From assembly GCF_000715075.1 (NCBI RefSeq), contig NC_134100.1, forward strand, positions 27,582,609 to 27,646,608: DNA of 64,000 nt. Reading direction: 5' to 3'. Each line of letters starts with the position of its first letter. Position 1 is the stretch's first letter. A model generated the notes under the pieces. That model ran no database searches, was not told the DNA's origin, and worked only from the letters and a program-made list of their open reading frames with translations. The position numbers were made by a program, and so were the translations under genes. Below are positions 45,310 to 56,015 of the stretch, in pieces. The DNA comes from Nicotiana tabacum (Eukaryota > Streptophyta > Magnoliopsida > Solanales > Solanaceae).

Positions 45310-45377
<68 letters not shown>

Positions 45378-46133
45378 GATTTTTATACAATTATTAACTT
45401 AATTGTACAAAGTTTGCATTTTCAACAACCAGTATAAGTTACTTAAACAAAAGGAATTCTAAGCTAAAATACTACACATTACTACGCTACAAGGCTCTAA
45501 ATTTTACTACGCTATAAGGGTCTACGTTTTACTACGCTAAAAAGGTCTGGATTTTACTACGCTAAAAAATAATCTAAACTAACCATAAGCAACAAATAAA
45601 TTTAATTGCAAATAAAATACAAAACGGCATGAAAACTAAGCATAAACAACAAATAAATTTAATTGCAAATAAAATACAAAACGGAATGAAAAAACATATA
45701 TATAAATCAGGATATTAACAGACAAATTTATTTTACTAATTTATATTTTTTTAGAAAACACTAATATTAAATTCGGATAAATTTAACATGCTAGTTTCGA
45801 AAAAAAGGCAAACCGAAATAGAACACATACAAATCAAATAATATACATTATTATAAATGTTTCAACTTAAAATAAATCGAAATGCCTCGATTTAGAATTT
45901 TGGCAAAGCAAAAAGATTAAAATTTTGACTCCGGAATTGTGAATCAACAATAACAGGAAGCTCTACTCGAATGTGGTACCCTTTTTCTACGGCTTTTATG
46001 TGTCGGGGGACCCAATTTTATTTTATTTTTTAAAAAAAAATTGGTAGAAACGGGGTATTTGGTGGGGGACCAAGAAAGATGGGGGTTTAAATATGGAGGA
46101 TGAATCGAGATGGAAGACGGAGGGGTATAAAAT
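45011..46133. repeat. A/T-rich subterminal region with microsatellites and short tandem repeats
   Basis: This lies upstream of the PMD gene (minus strand). A block of about 50-55 bp (TTTAATAACTTAATTGTACA) occurs three times (near 45030, 45160, 45290). Two are followed by (AT)n tracts: 45179-45256 and 45313-45354, the latter running into (GT)n to 45377. Next are about four ~29-bp units with TTTTACTACGCTA (45477-45570) and a 57-bp duplication (45593-45690). No gene is seen. Confidence 0.8.
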
Positions 46134-46387
46134 ATCTATGTATAGCGCCACTATACCTGGCGCTATACATTAATGATGTATATATAGCGCCAGGTATTGT
46201 GGCGCTATACTTGGCCATGTCAGCTTTTACAGTATAGCGCCACAATACCTGACACTATACTTTAACGGTGCCGTTACTGTTAGTATATAGCGCCAGGTAT
46301 TATGGCGCTATATATAAAAAGGTCATTTTTTTATCACCTATTTGTGTAGTTTGAGTCCAAAAGAACCACATTTTGGTACCGGACTCC
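46134..46387 (-). repeat. Right terminal inverted repeat of the MULE
   Basis: It is the inverted counterpart of 37766-38020, with the same four palindromic units and a few substitutions. The target duplication TTTATATA follows directly. Confidence 0.9.
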
Positions 46388-46402
46388 TTTATATAGTAGG
46401 GG

Positions 46403-46964
46403 TGTTTAACCAAAAATCTGAGTCTTTGGTCAAAGCTAGAAAGAAATTCGGGTTACTGATAATCAGGAGACGAAAATAAAATATTTTTGAGAATGACGGT
46501 AAAGCAGTAAATAGTTTTGTATTTCAGTAAGATCTCAATCGTATTTCGTGTCCTTACAGATGTTGAGTCTTTCCCCTTTTATAGTTGATTCTAGGAGAAG
46601 ATATAATGCCTTTGTCTTAATGAGGCAATTATGAGCAATAAATGATATTTAAAAGAAACGTTACACAATCATTTCTATTTAATTCAGATTCTCTAACGTA
46701 TTTGACATTTAATGCTGTATTTAAACTCTTTTACGTCATCAGATTCGTATCTTCAACTTCTTCTGATCTTTGATCTTTAAACGACTCGAATAGGTACGAG
46801 ACTCGTACCTATTTTAGTAACGGTCCACACCTATGTTGCTTTCTTTTCCCCCTATCTGTTGTCGCCCGTGCCTCTTGGCTATTTGTTGCGTTTTGACCTT
46901 TTGACCAGTCCATGTATCATGACACGTCATCTTCAATATTCAGACTCAGTTTTTTCCCAATACA
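46403..46964 (-). repeat. 3' LTR of element C
   Basis: On the minus strand it starts TGTATTGGGAAAAAAC and ends in the GGTTAAACA type. A perfect 11-bp inverted repeat (AATAGGTACGA, 3 bases, TCGTACCTATT) lies at 46789-46813. The polypurine tract is next to it at complement 46971-46984 (AAAAGTGGGGAGA). Confidence 0.92.
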
Positions 46965-47347
46965 GATAGTCTCCCCACTTTTCATTTATTTATCCATTAA
47001 ATATTTGGGAAGTGGACCTTCACAAAAAGGGAATTTTTTGCTGTAATCAATGCTATGATAGTACTGACGCCCTAGTTGTCTTTTCTATTTAATGCTCTGC
47101 ACACGTGTCACCTTCCGATTGGTTTTGTAATTCTGCAGCCTTTTTCCAAGGTTTATTCATCCCTTATATTCACGAAGCGATAGTTTCCTTTATTATAGGC
47201 TTTCCATCATTACACTTCTTTGCTTGACGGTTGCTATTATATACATATATATCCTTTTTCCCTTTGTCCTTTTCTTCATAAACCCTTAACAGATCCTTTA
47301 CTCTTTATTTCTACTCCTTTCTCCTTGAGTTCATCCTTTTCTCTGCA
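46965..47347 (+). promoter_or_regulatory. Upstream region of the antisense gene of element C
   Basis: A TATA-like stretch TATTATATACATATATA lies at about 47233-47250, some 100 bases before the first ATG of the antisense gene (47348). This suggests that the antisense gene had its own promoter just inside the 3' LTR. Confidence 0.4.
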
Positions 47348-48697
47348 ATGGCATCTCCGAATCCTAACCCTAAAAGAATCCCAATTCTTGATAGTTTCCC
47401 CAATGCCCCTGTAAGACATAGAAGAGGAAGAGGAGGCAGGCTTCGTAGCCTAGGATCCGTTCGTGGTGGTGCCTCTGGTTCTGTCATGCCTTCTTCTAGC
47501 TCCGGTACTACTTCCAGAGGTTCTATCACTAAGAAATCTTCCTCTAATGATAAAGAACTTCCTGAGCCTCTTCAAGAGCCTTTAGTTGATGAAATAGTAC
47601 CCAACGACCTATCTTTTGAAAATGATAGGAAATCTCTTCGTGAGCAAGTTGTCAATTTAGAGAAAGCTGACACTTTTCCTTCTTTAACCTTTGGTTTCTA
47701 TTGTTCGAAAAGATTGCAACTGGAGAAGTGATTTTCGTATAGTAATCCCTAATCCAAATCAAAGAATATCTTCTTTTAGGATTGAAATTTCTTTTGTTTA
47801 TACTTACCCCTTCACTTTGGGATTTATTCCTGCTATTGACCCAGTCATACGTGATTTCTGTCGTTTTTTCAAAATTTGTTTGGGATAAATTGGTCCCCTT
47901 GTATGGAGAACAGTGGCTTGTTTGAGGTATTTATCTGTTAAAGCCGGTGTTGATTTTTTCTTTCCCCACCTTATTCATCTTTACCACCCCAAGTTATTTC
48001 GCAATGGAGTTTTTACTCTAACTGCAAGAAGTAAAAGGGTCTTAGTAAGCCCTGAAGATGATAAGGACCGCGGGTGGTATACTCGTTATGTTGCGGTACG
48101 CACAGTTGATTTGGTGGGTGAAACAAATATCCCCTTCCCTGAGAAGTGGAACTTTGGACGTAAGTTTTTTTTTACTTACCGTTCTGACCTCTTAAGAATT
48201 CCAACTTCTTTTCTAATTTCATCCTTTTTTGCTTTTCTATAGCAACCATGGGAGATGTGGAACTCGTTCCTAATTTCCATGGTTGGGTAGATTTAATCAT
48301 GAAAGTCGTGCCTATGGAGGCGAGTCAAGAAAACTTTGATTTAAACTCAGAGTTGGCCAAAGTTTTAGAGACCATTGAGAGAACCCAACAACCACTTGAC
48401 TTTCCCTCTCCGTCAATTGAAGCTCCCGTGGCTGAAGAACCTTTAAATGAAGAAGTCGTTGCTATGGCAGTTGAAGTTGAAAATGTTGCAATTCCAGCTT
48501 CAGAGGGTGAAACTTCTATGACTCGGTCTATGGAAGTTGAAGCCTCCGTGACTCTTGCTTCCCTCGTTGATCCTAACATTTCAAGCTCAACTGAAACCGT
48601 TCCTGTTGCTGCTTCTTTAGAAGTTGCCACCGTGCCTGTGGCTGAAAGTGAAATTAATATTGCAACTTCTGATGTGCTAACCCCTTCAATTGGATGA
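47348..48697 (+). pseudogene. Antisense ORF of element C (putative gypsy-type transposase domain), broken
   Basis: The two inferred exons, 47348-48159 and 48243-48697, are joined by an 83-bp GT-AG intron that keeps phase. The start MASPNPNPKR is followed by a Ser/Arg-rich region. A conserved core (FVYTYPFTLGF, LVWRTVACLRYLS, RGWYTRYVAVRTVDL; 47795-48120) resembles the Pfam family called putative gypsy-type transposon (Transposase_28), and an acidic, Val/Glu-rich tail ends it. Such antisense genes are known in Tat elements. Lesions: a frameshift near 47700-47731 and a TAA at 47886-47888, where CAA would fit. Function is unknown in the family. Confidence 0.75.
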
Positions 48698-49801
48698 TGG
48701 TTTTATCCCTTAGTTTTTAAGCGATTGTTTGGTGAAAGTCCCCAGTTATCATAATGGGGCACTTGTATAAACTTTTATTGACTAAGTTTCTACTTAGTCT
48801 TTTTAATTATATTAAGAAGTTTTGTTAGTACTTCAATGTGTTCTATTCTTGCCTTTTCCTTACTTATTTAGGACTTATAGAATAGTTTAGCATTTTTATC
48901 CTTTGAAAATACTTTATGATTCATCTCATGACTTATTAACATGAGGTTTATAAAAGAGGACCCTTTTATTTTATCGACACTTAATGAAGAAGACGTCTCA
49001 ACTTCATAATGGTGTTATAATACGATGAAAGAAATAGGAATACACATGTTTGTATGAAACAACTTTGACAAGTTTTTATTCATGAACTTTAACAAGTTTT
49101 TTGACTATTACATGTATTAAAATACATCTATAACTTTCTCGTAACTGTTTTTCTTGTAACAGATTTTTTCATAACATAAAATAAACAAGGTTTTTCTTCA
49201 TAACCTGTTTCAGTACATAGTCATGACCCTATCTTTATATATTAGGAAGGGTTTGAGAGGTGACTTCGTTTATGAGTTTGAGAGATGACTCTGTTGTTCT
49301 CATGGGAAAAACATTATGATGCATGTCTTGTGTTTGTTGAACACGATGATGAAGAATGTCTTGTTCTCATGAATGCTGAAGACTTCGTAACTTTTTCTCA
49401 ACACTTGTCTCTTTGTGGCCGACTTTTGTTCGATATTTGTATCTGTTTTTCTACACATATCTGTGTATAATATGTAGTCCCCCAAGTGTTTGAGCGGTGA
49501 AGTAGGAAGCCTCGAGCACTTGTTTATTTCTTTCAATTTGGTCCTTTTTCCTGAAACAGAAAAATATACGGGACTCGGAGGTGTGATTATAGATGAAGAC
49601 GGCCTAACTCGTGTGTATTTCCATCAGATTAATTGTAACCATGAGCTGGGAATTTTAGAATACTCCATTTTGCCTTGCAGGTCGTGACTCATCATTTGGC
49701 ACGAGTTAGGGTTTTTGCCTAGCATCTAAAATCGTTAGTAAAACATTAATAATTCAAAAGAAAAAATTTTAACATGGCGATACCTGACCGTGGGTACTTT
49801 C
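48698..49801. other. Spacer between the antisense gene and pol of element C
   Basis: A/T-rich, with direct repeats of GGTTTGAGAGGTGACT type near 49250-49290. The open frames at 49285-49687 have no recognised domain. This is probably the 3' untranslated part shared by the two convergent genes. Confidence 0.5.
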
Positions 49802-52800
49802 TCAGAAGTAATACCTCTTTAAATGGACGGCATTCCAATGTGAGGGTAAAACTTTGTCGTCCATTGTCTCCAACTCGTATGCTCCTTTTCCCGCAATGTC
49901 ACGAACTTTGTATGGTCCTTCCCACGTTGGACTTAGCTTTCCTGAATTAGCAGCCTTTGCAGATTGGAACACCTTTTTAAGCACGAAGTCCCCAATTTTG
50001 AAAAATCTGAGGCGTGCTTTCCTATTGTAATATCGTTCAATTACTTGCTTTTGTACTGCCATTCTTATCAATGCAGCTTCTCTTTTTCCTTCAAGCAAAT
50101 CAAGGTTGACCCGCATCTCTTCATCATTAGATTCCTCCGTTGCCCGAACGTACCGTGTGCTTGGTTCACCTATTTCAACTGGAATTAAGGCTTCCGCACC
50201 ATAAACCATTGAAAATGGTGTTTCTCCAGTGCTTGTTTTTGTCGTTGTACGATAAGCCCATAATACTCCAGGTAATACCTCAGGCCAATTACCTTTTGAA
50301 TCATGTAACCTCTTCTTCAAGTTGTTGATAATGACTTTGTTAGTGGATTCCGCTTGTCCATTACCCACTGGATGGTATGGCGTAGACGTTATCCTTTTAA
50401 TCTGCCAACTTTGATGAAATTCTGTGATTTGAGCTCCTATGAATTGTGGTCCATTGTCACACACGATCTCCTTTGGTGCTCCAAAACGGCATATTATATT
50501 TTGCCATATGAAGTCTTTAACTTCCTTCTCTCGTACCTGTTTAAATGCTCCTGCTTCTACCCATTTAGTGAAATAATCTGTGAGTACAAGAAGAAACTTT
50601 ACCTGACCTTTTGCTTGTGGAAGTGGACCTACGATATCCACTCCCCATTTCATAAAGGGTCACGGGGCTATAACAGGGTGTAGTAACTCAGCTGGTCTGT
50701 GCATATTATTGCCGTATCTTTGACATTTATCACATTTGGACACAAAACTGTTTGCCTCTTCTTCCATCTTAGGCCAATAATATTCTGCTCGAATCAATGT
50801 TCTTACCAGCGACCTTCCCCCTGTGTGATTTCCACAATGTCCTTCGTGCACTTCTCTCATCACGTATTCTATTTGAGAGGGTCCGAGACACCGTGCTAGT
50901 GGTCCACCAAACATCTTTCGATAAAGTTTTCTTGATAAAAACAATATCGAGTGGCTTTTTTGCGAAGCGCGTGAGCCTTCCCTTTGTCAATAGGCGCGGT
51001 TTCGTGCTGTAAAAAAACAATAATTTCGTTTCTCCAATCCCATGTTAGATGATTAAAATTTACCTCATTCTTATCAGGTTCGAGAACGGAATGAAATAAA
51101 TGTATGACTGAAGCATTTGCGTCATTTGCTACGTCAGCTGCAGATGCGAGATTAGCTAAAGCATCTGCCCCCACATTCTCATCTCTTGGGATCTGCATTA
51201 CCTTCCAAGTTTGGAATTGCTTAATTAGTTCCCGTACCTTTTCGAGATATTCTTGCATTCGAGTTTCCCTGGCTGTATAAGTCCCCAGCATTTGATTGAC
51301 CACGAGTTGAGAATCACTCTTGATTATAATTTATGTTATGCCGAGTTCTCTTGCCAATTCCAAACCTGCAATTACATCTTCGTACTCTGCTTCATTGTTA
51401 GTTATAGAATGACATTTTATAGCTTGCCTAATAATTTCACCCGTAGGTGGTATGAGAACTATACCCAGACCTGCTCCTTTTATATTAGATGAACCATCAG
51501 TGAATAAAACCCAAGTCTCCGGGTTTGCACCATTAAAAACTTGTAATTCTTTTTCTGCTTCTAAATGCATCCCCTGACTAAAATCAGCCACGAAATCAGC
51601 TAGTACTTGAGATTTTATAGCGGTCCTGGGTTAATAAATGATTTCGTATTCACTTAGTTCTACAACCCATTTTGCTAATCTTCCTGACAGTTCGTGTTTA
51701 TGCAAAATATTTCGAAGCGGAAAAGCAGTAACTACAATAATGGGATGACATTGAAAATAATGTCTTAATTTTCTAGATGCCATGATCAAAGCTAATGCTA
51801 ACTTTTCTAGCTGTGGGTATCGTGTCTCAGCATCTAATAAGGACTTACTTACATAATAAATAGGAGATTGTTTACCTTGGTTCTCACGGACTAAAACAGC
51901 ACTTACCGCAACTTCAGATACAGCCAGATAGATGAGAAGCTTTTCTCCCACCTTTGGTTTTGCCAATAACGGTGGTTTTGACAAATAAGCTTTCAAATTT
52001 CTAAGGGCTTGTTGACAATCTTCATTCCATCCAAAATGATCTTTCTTTTTGAGTGCAGAGAAAAACTTAAAACACTTTTCTGAGGATTTGGAAATAAATC
52101 TCCCCAAAGCTGCAATTCTTCCCGTTAATCTTTGAACTTCCTTTTTATTAGTAAGGATATCAGGGATTTCTTCTATTGCTTTGAAGTGAGAAGGATTTAC
52201 CTCAATATCACGGTTAAAAATAAGAAAACCCAAAAACTTACCTGATGCAACTCCAAATGCACATTTTTCTAGGTTGAGTTTCATATTAAATTTTCGCAAA
52301 ATTTTAAATGTAATAGATAGATGAGAAATATGATCATGAGACTGCTGGGTTTTGACGAGCATATCGTCTATATATACCTCCATTGTCTTCCCTAAATGTT
52401 CTTGGAACATTTTGGTGACCAACCTTTGATAAGTTGCCCCAGCATTTTTGAGACCAAAGGGCATTACTTTATAACAGTAAGTCCCCCTGTCTGTGATGAA
52501 AGAAGTTTTTTCTTCATCACTAGGATCCATTTTAATTTGGTTGTACCCTGAATATGCATCTAAAAAACTTAAAAGTTCATGTCCTGCAGTTGCATCAATT
52601 AATTGATCTATATGTGGTAAAGGAAAAGAATCTTTTGGACAAGCTTTATTAAGATCTGTATAATCTACACAGACTCGCCACTTACCATTTTTCTTAGGTA
52701 CAACAACTGTGTTGGCTAACCAATTAGGGTACTTTACCTCGCGGATTGACCCAATTTTTAATAGCTTTTGGACCTCATCTTGAATCACCTGGTTTTTGAA

Positions 52801-55386
52801 AGCCCCTTGCTTTCTTTTCTTTTGCTTTATTGGTGTAAAGGATGGGTCTTCGTTTAATTTGTGAGTCATCACATCCGGTGGTATCCCTGTCATGTCAGCA
52901 TGGGACCAAGCAAAATAGTCCACGTTAGATTTTAGAAATTCAATTAACATACCTCGCATGTTTGAGTTTAAATTAGCTCCAACATAAACTTTCCGTTCAG
53001 TCCAATGCTCAAATAATATCACAGCCTCGAGTTCTTCGATGGTTGTTTTGATATTTTCATTCTTCTCAGGTTCTTAAATTGTATCAGGTCTCGAGTCTAA
53101 ATCTGTTTTCTCTTGCTCGGTTGAGGTTTGATTGCTGGCACCTTCAACTATTTCCTGTAATTGCTATTTTTCTTTGTTTACGGTGCTCGTATTTGTTACA
53201 GCGTTGATACTCCTGGTTGTTTGCTGATCCCCTCGAATTTGACAAATCCCCCACGGTGATGGAAATTTAATAACTTGATGTAGAGTTGATGGAACAACAT
53301 CCATATCATGGATCCAAGGCCTCCCCATGATCATATTGTAGGCCATTTCCATATCAACTACCTGAAATTTAGTTTCTTTAACAACACATGCAGCAAAAGT
53401 TGTTAGAATTACCTCTCCTTTTGTTACCACACTTGAATTGTCGAAGCCTGACAAGGTATGCGCCTTGAGTATCATTTTGTCTTCAGCTTGCATTTCACGT
53501 AATACCCTTAGTAGTATAATATTTACGGAACTTCCTGGATCAATCAAAACTTGTTTTACATTAGTATCATGAACAAGTAAAGATATTACCAGTGCGTCAT
53601 TATGTGGAGTTATCACTCCTTCGGTATCTGCATCATCGAATGACATTCTTTCATTTTCTAAAACCTGTCGTACCCGTTTCCCATGTGTAATTGTTACTTT
53701 AGAAACTTTGTTAGAGGCTGTGTAGGTTATGCCGTGAATATCTTCTCCCCCATTTATCACATTCACTGTTCTCTTGGGTGAAGGAGGCTTTGGTGGCTCT
53801 TGCCTATTTTTCATATAGGCCTATTTACCTTTTTCACTAAATAACTCAGTGAGGTACCCTTGCTTTAATAGATGGTCCACTTCACTCTGCAAGAATCTAC
53901 ATTCTGAAGTTTTGTGCCCGTGATCATTGTGGAATTCGCACCAATGATCTGGATTGCGTCTATTTGGATTTGACCGCATCTCTTTTGGCCACCGCACCTT
54001 ATCTCCCATACTTCTCAAAATAGCCACGAGCTCGGAGGTAGTGACATTAAAGTTATATCCTCCAAACCGTGCCTTTAAACTTCTGTCATCATCTCGTGAC
54101 TCTTGTCTATTCCGATCATTTCTGAATTTCGATGAAGAACCAGAGTCCCTATTCCTCGATTTTTTATCATATTGCTAGCTATCTTGTTTTGACCGTGGGT
54201 CTTTTCCTACAGGTCCCATATATGGATCGTACCTGTTTTTACCTGATCTTTTTTCGGTTTCTGATCTTCTGGAACCACCCCTTTCTTCATGATGAAACTT
54301 AGGTACGGTATCTTCTTCAATTCGCAGCTTCGTACTATACCTGTTGTAAACATCATTCCACGTGGTTGCAGGGAATTCTCGAAGGCTTTCTTTGAGTCTT
54401 CTCGTGGCTTCAGAACTTTTGTCATTTAAATTACTTGCAAAAGCTATTGCAGCCCAGTTGTCAGGCACACGGGGTAGAGTCATTCTTTCACGCTGGAATC
54501 TATCAACAAAGTCTCTGAGCAACTCTGAATCTCCTTGTTTGATTTTGAAAATATCTTCCATTCTTTTCTCAACCCTTTGTGCTCCCGAATGTGCTTTAAT
54601 AAAAGAATCTGCAAGCTCAGCAAAAGAATTTATTGAATTTTCAGATAAAAGAGAATACCAGGTTAATGCACCCTTGGTGAGTGTTTCTCCAAATTTCTTG
54701 AATAGTACTGATTCAATTTCTTGTTTGGTCAAGTTGTTGCCTTTTACGCCTGTTATAAATGCAGTCACGTGGTCATGTAGGTCTGTAGTACCATCATATT
54801 TCGGGATGTCAGGCATTTTGAACTTTTTCGGAATTGGAAGGGGAGCAACACTTGGCTTCCAAGGTTTTTGTGAGTATTTGTCCATGTCAACTCCTTTTAT
54901 TACAGGCGGAACTCCAGGGATTTGCTCAATACGTTCATTTTGTTCCTTAATTTGTTTCTGCAAGGTCAGTACTAAATTTTGCAAATAGGAATTATTTGAA
55001 TTACCTGGTCCCCTTTCCTGTGGTTCACTGGTGGTTCCTCCATTTCCAGAATTAACAAGACCAGAACAGGGATTCTCCAATGTATTATTATTAGGAGTTG
55101 GTGTGGGTGGTGCAGCAGGCAATCGACTAACTAGAGCCTGAAGAGCTTTGCCGACCTGTGCATCAATTAGCTTTTGTAAAACTTCATTTGTACCACCTTC
55201 AAAGTGTTCAGATTATTCTTGTTGATTCGCACGAGATTCAGGAGTGCCTTCACGAGATTGACGTGGTGAATTTTGAGGGGAGGGAACCACTTCAATGTTA
55301 TGTAAATCTCCTTGATTTTGATGGATTTGATTTTCAGGGTTTCCCAAAATATTTTCATTGTTATTGTTGGTGTTGTTGTTTGACAT
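49802..55386 (-). pseudogene. gag-pol of element C, one long frame with eight stops and one frameshift
   Basis: The reading frame starts at the ATG ending at 55386 (MSNNNTNNNN). In order it gives the gag core (54300-54850), a CX2H...HGHKTSEC zinc motif (about 53930), and an aspartic protease with the unusual active site IDPGSS (about 53540). Then come reverse transcriptase (VCVDYTDLNKACP, then YIDDMLV near 52370), RNase H (FTDGSS, NNEAEYE, KSDSQ), and integrase with HHCC, GVDIVGPLP, CDNGPQF and the Glu in GQAESTNK. It ends at 49802. Stops on the minus strand: 55213 TAA, 54175 TAG, 53821 TAG, 53164 TAG, 53074 TAA, 51631 TAA, 51331 TAA, 50660 TGA. One base is lost near 50940. All catalytic residues are otherwise visible, so inactivation came from point mutation, not deletion. 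Confidence 0.93.
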
Positions 55387-55431
55387 GGTGATAACAATGG
55401 ACAAGATGTAGCTTAAAAGAAAAGATTATCA

Positions 55432-55451
55432 GATTCCCGGTAACGGAACCA
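55432..55451 (-). other. Primer-binding site of element C (degenerate tRNA-Asp type)
   Basis: On the minus strand TGGTTCCGTTACCGGGAATC follows the LTR. It agrees with the complement of the tRNA-Asp 3' end at 16 of 20 bases, and three of the four differences are transitions of the C-to-T or G-to-A kind. Confidence 0.55.
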
Positions 55452-55454
55452 ATT

Positions 55455-56015
55455 TGTTAACCAAAAATCTGAGTCTTTGGTCAAAGCTAGAAAGAAATTC
55501 GGGTTACTGATAATCAGGAGACGAAAATAAAATATTTTTGAGAATGACGGTAAAACAGTAAATAATTTTGTATTTCAGTAAGATCTCAATCGTATTTCGT
55601 GTCCTTACAGATGTTGAGTCTTTCCCCTTTTATAGTTGATTCTAGGAGAAAATATAATGTCTTTGTCTTAATGAGGCAATTATGAGCAATAAATGATATT
55701 TAAAAGAAACGTTACACAATCATTTCTATTTAGTTCAGATTCTCTAACATATTTGACATTTAATGCTGTATTTAGACTCTTTTACGTCATCAAATTCGTA
55801 TCTTCAACTTCTTCTGATCTTTGATCTTTAAACGACTCGAATAGGTACGAGACTCGTACCTATTTTAGTAACGGTCCACACCTATGTTGCTTTCTTTTCC
55901 CCCTATCTGTTGTCGCCCGTGCCTCTTGGCTATTTATTGCGTTTTGACCTTTTGACCCGTCCACGTGTCATGACACATCATCTTCAATATTCAGACTCAG
56001 TTTTTTCCCAATACA
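55455..56015 (-). repeat. 5' LTR of element C
   Basis: The 561-bp LTR is nearly identical to 46403-46964. It carries the same 25-bp inverted repeat at 55840-55864 and is flanked by AGGGG at 56016-56020. Confidence 0.92.

Larger units (their letters stand above)
37766..46387. mobile_element. Mutator-like element (MULE), 8.6 kb, three genes
   Basis: The 8,622-bp element has terminal inverted repeats of about 255 bp (37766-38020 and 46134-46387), starting GGAGTCCGG, and an 8-bp target duplication TTTATATA (37758-37765 and 46388-46395; MULEs make 8-10 bp). Inside are a MURA-type transposase (plus strand, decayed), a GRF zinc-finger ORF (plus strand, intact) and a plant mobile domain gene (minus strand, decayed). 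With its transposase broken it can no longer move by itself. Confidence 0.92.
46403..56015 (-). mobile_element. Element C: complete Tat-type LTR retrotransposon, minus strand
   Basis: The 9,613-bp element has 561/562-bp LTRs and a perfect 5-bp target duplication AGGGG (46398-46402 and 56016-56020). It holds one gag-pol frame on the minus strand and an antisense gene between pol and the 3' LTR, a layout known in the Tat lineage. By eye the LTRs differ at 13 positions, 12 of them transitions, plus one indel. It inserted only two bases from the MULE's target duplication. Confidence 0.93.

Noticed and set aside
47311..48630. Reverse frames opposite the antisense gene of element C
   Set aside because: Shadows of the plus-strand gene. 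Gag-pol itself ends at 49802.
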